Part shown: positions 62,524 to 64,000 of the stretch, in pieces | How positions within the stretch are numbered: position 1 is the first letter of the stretch | Layout of the letters: each line of letters begins with the position of its first letter | From: Neorhizobium sp. UBA3556 | Lineage (GTDB): Bacteria; Pseudomonadota; Alphaproteobacteria; Rhizobiales; Rhizobiaceae | Assembly (NCBI GenBank): GCA_002376235.1 | Contig: DFNX01000016.1 | Coordinates: 1,116,001 to 1,180,000, forward strand | DNA: 64,000 nucleotides | Reading direction: 5' to 3' | Made by a program: the position numbers and the translations under genes | The notes under the pieces: model-generated | What the model was told of the DNA's origin: nothing | Databases searched by the model: none | What the model saw: only the letters and a program-made list of their open reading frames with translations

Positions 62524-63726
62524 ATGCCGGCATTCAAGACTATTGACGACATCAGCAACCCTGTAGGCAAGCGCGTTCTCGTACGCGTCGATCTCAATGT
62601 ACCGGTTGCCGACGGTAAGGTAACGGACAAGACCCGCATCGAGCGCGTCGCCCCGACCATCCTTGAACTGTCGAAAAAGGGCGCCAAGGTCATCCTGCTT
62701 GCCCATTTCGGCCGTCCGAAGGGTGAGCCTGTCGCCGACATGTCTCTCTCGCTGATCGTACCGGCCATCAACGAAGTGCTTGGCACCAAGATCCTGTTCG
62801 CCGCCGACTGCATCGGTCCCGACGCCGAAAAGGCCGTCGCCTCGATGAAGGACGGCGACATCCTGCTTCTCGAAAATACCCGCTTTCACAAGGGCGAAGA
62901 AAAGAACGAAGCAGGCTTCACTGAAGCGCTTGCTGCAAACGGCGACATCTACGTCAACGACGCATTCTCCGCCGCTCACCGCGCCCACGCTTCGACCGAA
63001 GGTCTTGCGCACCACCTGCCAGCCTATGCCGGCCGCACCATGCAGGCGGAGCTTGAAGCGCTGGAAAAGGGTCTTGGCGCACCGGTTCGCCCGACGGTTG
63101 CCATCGTCGGCGGCGCAAAAGTCTCGACCAAGATCGACCTGCTGCAGAACCTAGTAAAGAAGGTCGACGCGCTGGTCATCGGTGGCGGCATGGCGAACAC
63201 CTTCATCGCCGCGAAGGGAATCAATGTCGGCAAGTCGCTTTGCGAACACGACCTTGGCGAACTCGCCCGGACGATCATGACCGAAGCTGAAAGCGCCGGT
63301 TGCTCCATCGTTCTTCCGGTCGATGCCGTCGTTGCCCGTGAATTTAAGGCCAATGCCGCAAACGAGACCGTTGCCATCGACGCCATCCCGGCCGATGCCA
63401 TGGCCCTCGATGTCGGCCCGAAGTCGGTCGAAGCCATCAACGAATGGATCGGCAAGGCTTCCACGCTTGTGTGGAACGGCCCGCTCGGCGCTTTCGAAAT
63501 CACGCCCTTCGACGCATCAACGGTTGCCGCTGCAAAGTTTGCCGCTGCACAGACCAAGGCCGGCAAGCTGACCTCCGTCGCCGGCGGTGGTGATACCGTC
63601 GCAGCGCTCAACCATGCAGGCGTTGCCGACGACTTCACCTACATCTCGACGGCAGGTGGCGCTTTCCTTGAATGGATGGAAGGTAAGGAACTGCCCGGCG
63701 TGGCAGTCCTCTCCAAGACAGCCTGA
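62524..63726 (+). CDS. pgk: phosphoglycerate kinase
   Basis: A 400-residue glycolytic kinase with substrate motifs RVLVRVDLNVPVADGKV near residue 19 and LLAHFGRPKGEP near 59, and the nucleotide-binding GGGDTVAALNHAG near 359; the C-terminus closes with TAGGAFLEWMEGKELPGVAVL. The ATG follows AAGGAGTGGATTAGCCC. Its 12-base AGTGGATTAGCC leader is identical to that of tkt. The gene is separated from gap by the biotin, pectin and antiporter genes. Confidence 0.96.
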   Translation: MPAFKTIDDISNPVGKRVLVRVDLNVPVADGKVTDKTRIERVAPTILELSKKGAKVILLAHFGRPKGEPVADMSLSLIVPAINEVLGTKILFAADCIGPDAEKAVASMKDGDILLLENTRFHKGEEKNEAGFTEALAANGDIYVNDAFSAAHRAHASTEGLAHHLPAYAGRTMQAELEALEKGLGAPVRPTVAIVGGAKVSTKIDLLQNLVKKVDALVIGGGMANTFIAAKGINVGKSLCEHDLGELARTIMTEAESAGCSIVLPVDAVVAREFKANAANETVAIDAIPADAMALDVGPKSVEAINEWIGKASTLVWNGPLGAFEITPFDASTVAAAKFAAAQTKAGKLTSVAGGGDTVAALNHAGVADDFTYISTAGGAFLEWMEGKELPGVAVLSKTA

Positions 63727-63760
63727 TCGCTGTTTATCCACAGCTCGACCACAACCAGAG

Positions 63761-63792
63761 TGCGCGGACATAGCTCCGCGCATTCGCGTTTC
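63761..63792 (+). terminator. possible pgk terminator
   Basis: TGCGCGGA/TCCGCGCA 8-bp stem with 6-base loop, followed by TTCGCGTTTC; the T tract is weak. Confidence 0.4.
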
Positions 63793-63818
63793 AAGACCCC
63801 TTTAAATTTTTTAGATCT

Positions 63819-63851
63819 TTTAAACGATTGAATTGAATTCAATCGTTTCAA
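63819..63851. promoter_or_regulatory. double LacI-type operator upstream of fba
   Basis: Two sites of the form TTNAANCGNTTNAA (63819-63832 TTTAAACGATTGAA and 63838-63851 TTCAATCGTTTCAA) with central CG lie 19 bp apart, and together form a 12-bp inverted repeat (63822-63833 with 63837-63848). This is the pattern of a LacI/GalR operator; in rhizobia the central-carbon regulator PckR/CceR is the first candidate. Confidence 0.6.
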
Positions 63852-63923
63852 ATATTTAGCCATGGATTTACTTCCGCCCTACATCTGTTATCGCCTCAGA
63901 TATCAAGTGTTGGAGATCGACAA

Positions 63924-64000
63924 ATGACCGAACGTCTGGAAGATATTGCACTCAAGATGGTATCGAACGGCAAGGGCCTTTTGGCCGCCGACGAGTCCAC
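63924..64000 (+). CDS. fructose-bisphosphate aldolase class I, N-terminal part (3' end outside window)
   Basis: Only 25 codons are visible: MTERLEDIALKMVSNGKGLL, then AADES, which is the conserved N-terminal phosphate-binding start of class I aldolases. The ATG at 63924 follows TTGGAGATCGACAA. Its place after pgk is usual in rhizobia. The LacI-type double operator ~72-105 bases upstream suggests carbon-source control. The remainder lies beyond the window. Confidence 0.85.
   Translation, partial: MTERLEDIALKMVSNGKGLLAADES

Overview
The window reads as core chromosome of an alphaproteobacterium of the order Rhizobiales, most likely Rhizobiaceae (Rhizobium/Agrobacterium/Neorhizobium-like). Evidence: the order tolQRAB-pal-cpoB-tilS-ftsH-glmM, the tkt/gap/pgk/fba cluster, a BioR-type regulator with TTATAGATAA boxes, an sqdBDC sulfolipid operon, a CtrA-type TTAA-N7-TTAA site, and four GGAAC-N16-(C/A)GTT sites of the alphaproteobacterial general-stress sigma factor EcfG. 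Base composition is even and GC-rich. I see no insertion sequence, integrase, prophage or CRISPR array. All assignments come from reading the sequence; no database was searched.

Layout. 1-9.8 kb: end of a nucleotidyltransferase-like gene, a metallophosphoesterase, treZ-treY (trehalose from maltodextrins), two tandem 24-residue membrane peptide genes, DUF983 protein, a lipoprotein, an amidase, and the RNA-modification genes rsmJ and rluA. 9.8-22.7 kb: tRNA-Met(CAT), mnmA, an MscS channel, a DUF1810 protein, a Tim44-like protein, serA and serC behind a probable serC leader, two outer-membrane barrel proteins, a GH15 glucan hydrolase and glmM. 22.7-36.6 kb: ftsH, tilS, cpoB, pal, tolBARQ, a DUF3617-like secreted protein, ybgC and sqdBDC. 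36.6-44.2 kb: a two-gene stress operon with a DUF2945 protein, a Nudix hydrolase, ruvB and ruvA, a vapBC-type toxin-antitoxin pair inserted before ruvC, a degenerate chemoreceptor-like protein, a luciferase-like oxidoreductase and yebC. 44.2-53.3 kb: a PNPOx-type stress protein, a secreted MBL-fold hydrolase, a small disordered protein, ymdB, a 5-formyl-THF cyclo-ligase, a CNNM/CorC membrane protein, a three-gene two-component operon, a structured RNA candidate (possibly 6S), zapA and a DUF4164 coiled-coil gene. 53.3-64 kb: tkt and gap, then DUF1284-bioY, bioR, a PL22 oligogalacturonate lyase and a K+/H+ antiporter, then pgk and the start of class I fba behind a double LacI-type operator.

How the genes connect. 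Envelope integrity (Tol-Pal, FtsH, MscS, outer-membrane proteins, sulfolipid), central carbon flow (tkt, gap, pgk, fba), serine synthesis and RNA/DNA maintenance (mnmA, tilS, rluA, ruvABC) are housekeeping. Over these lies a stress layer: treZY, the twin peptides, the PNPOx protein and the DUF2945 operon each carry an EcfG-type promoter, suggesting one general-stress regulon scattered through the window. The most unusual items are the twin 24-residue peptides, the toxin-antitoxin pair inside ruvCAB, the bioY-DUF1284 operon under BioR, and the structured RNA beside zapA.
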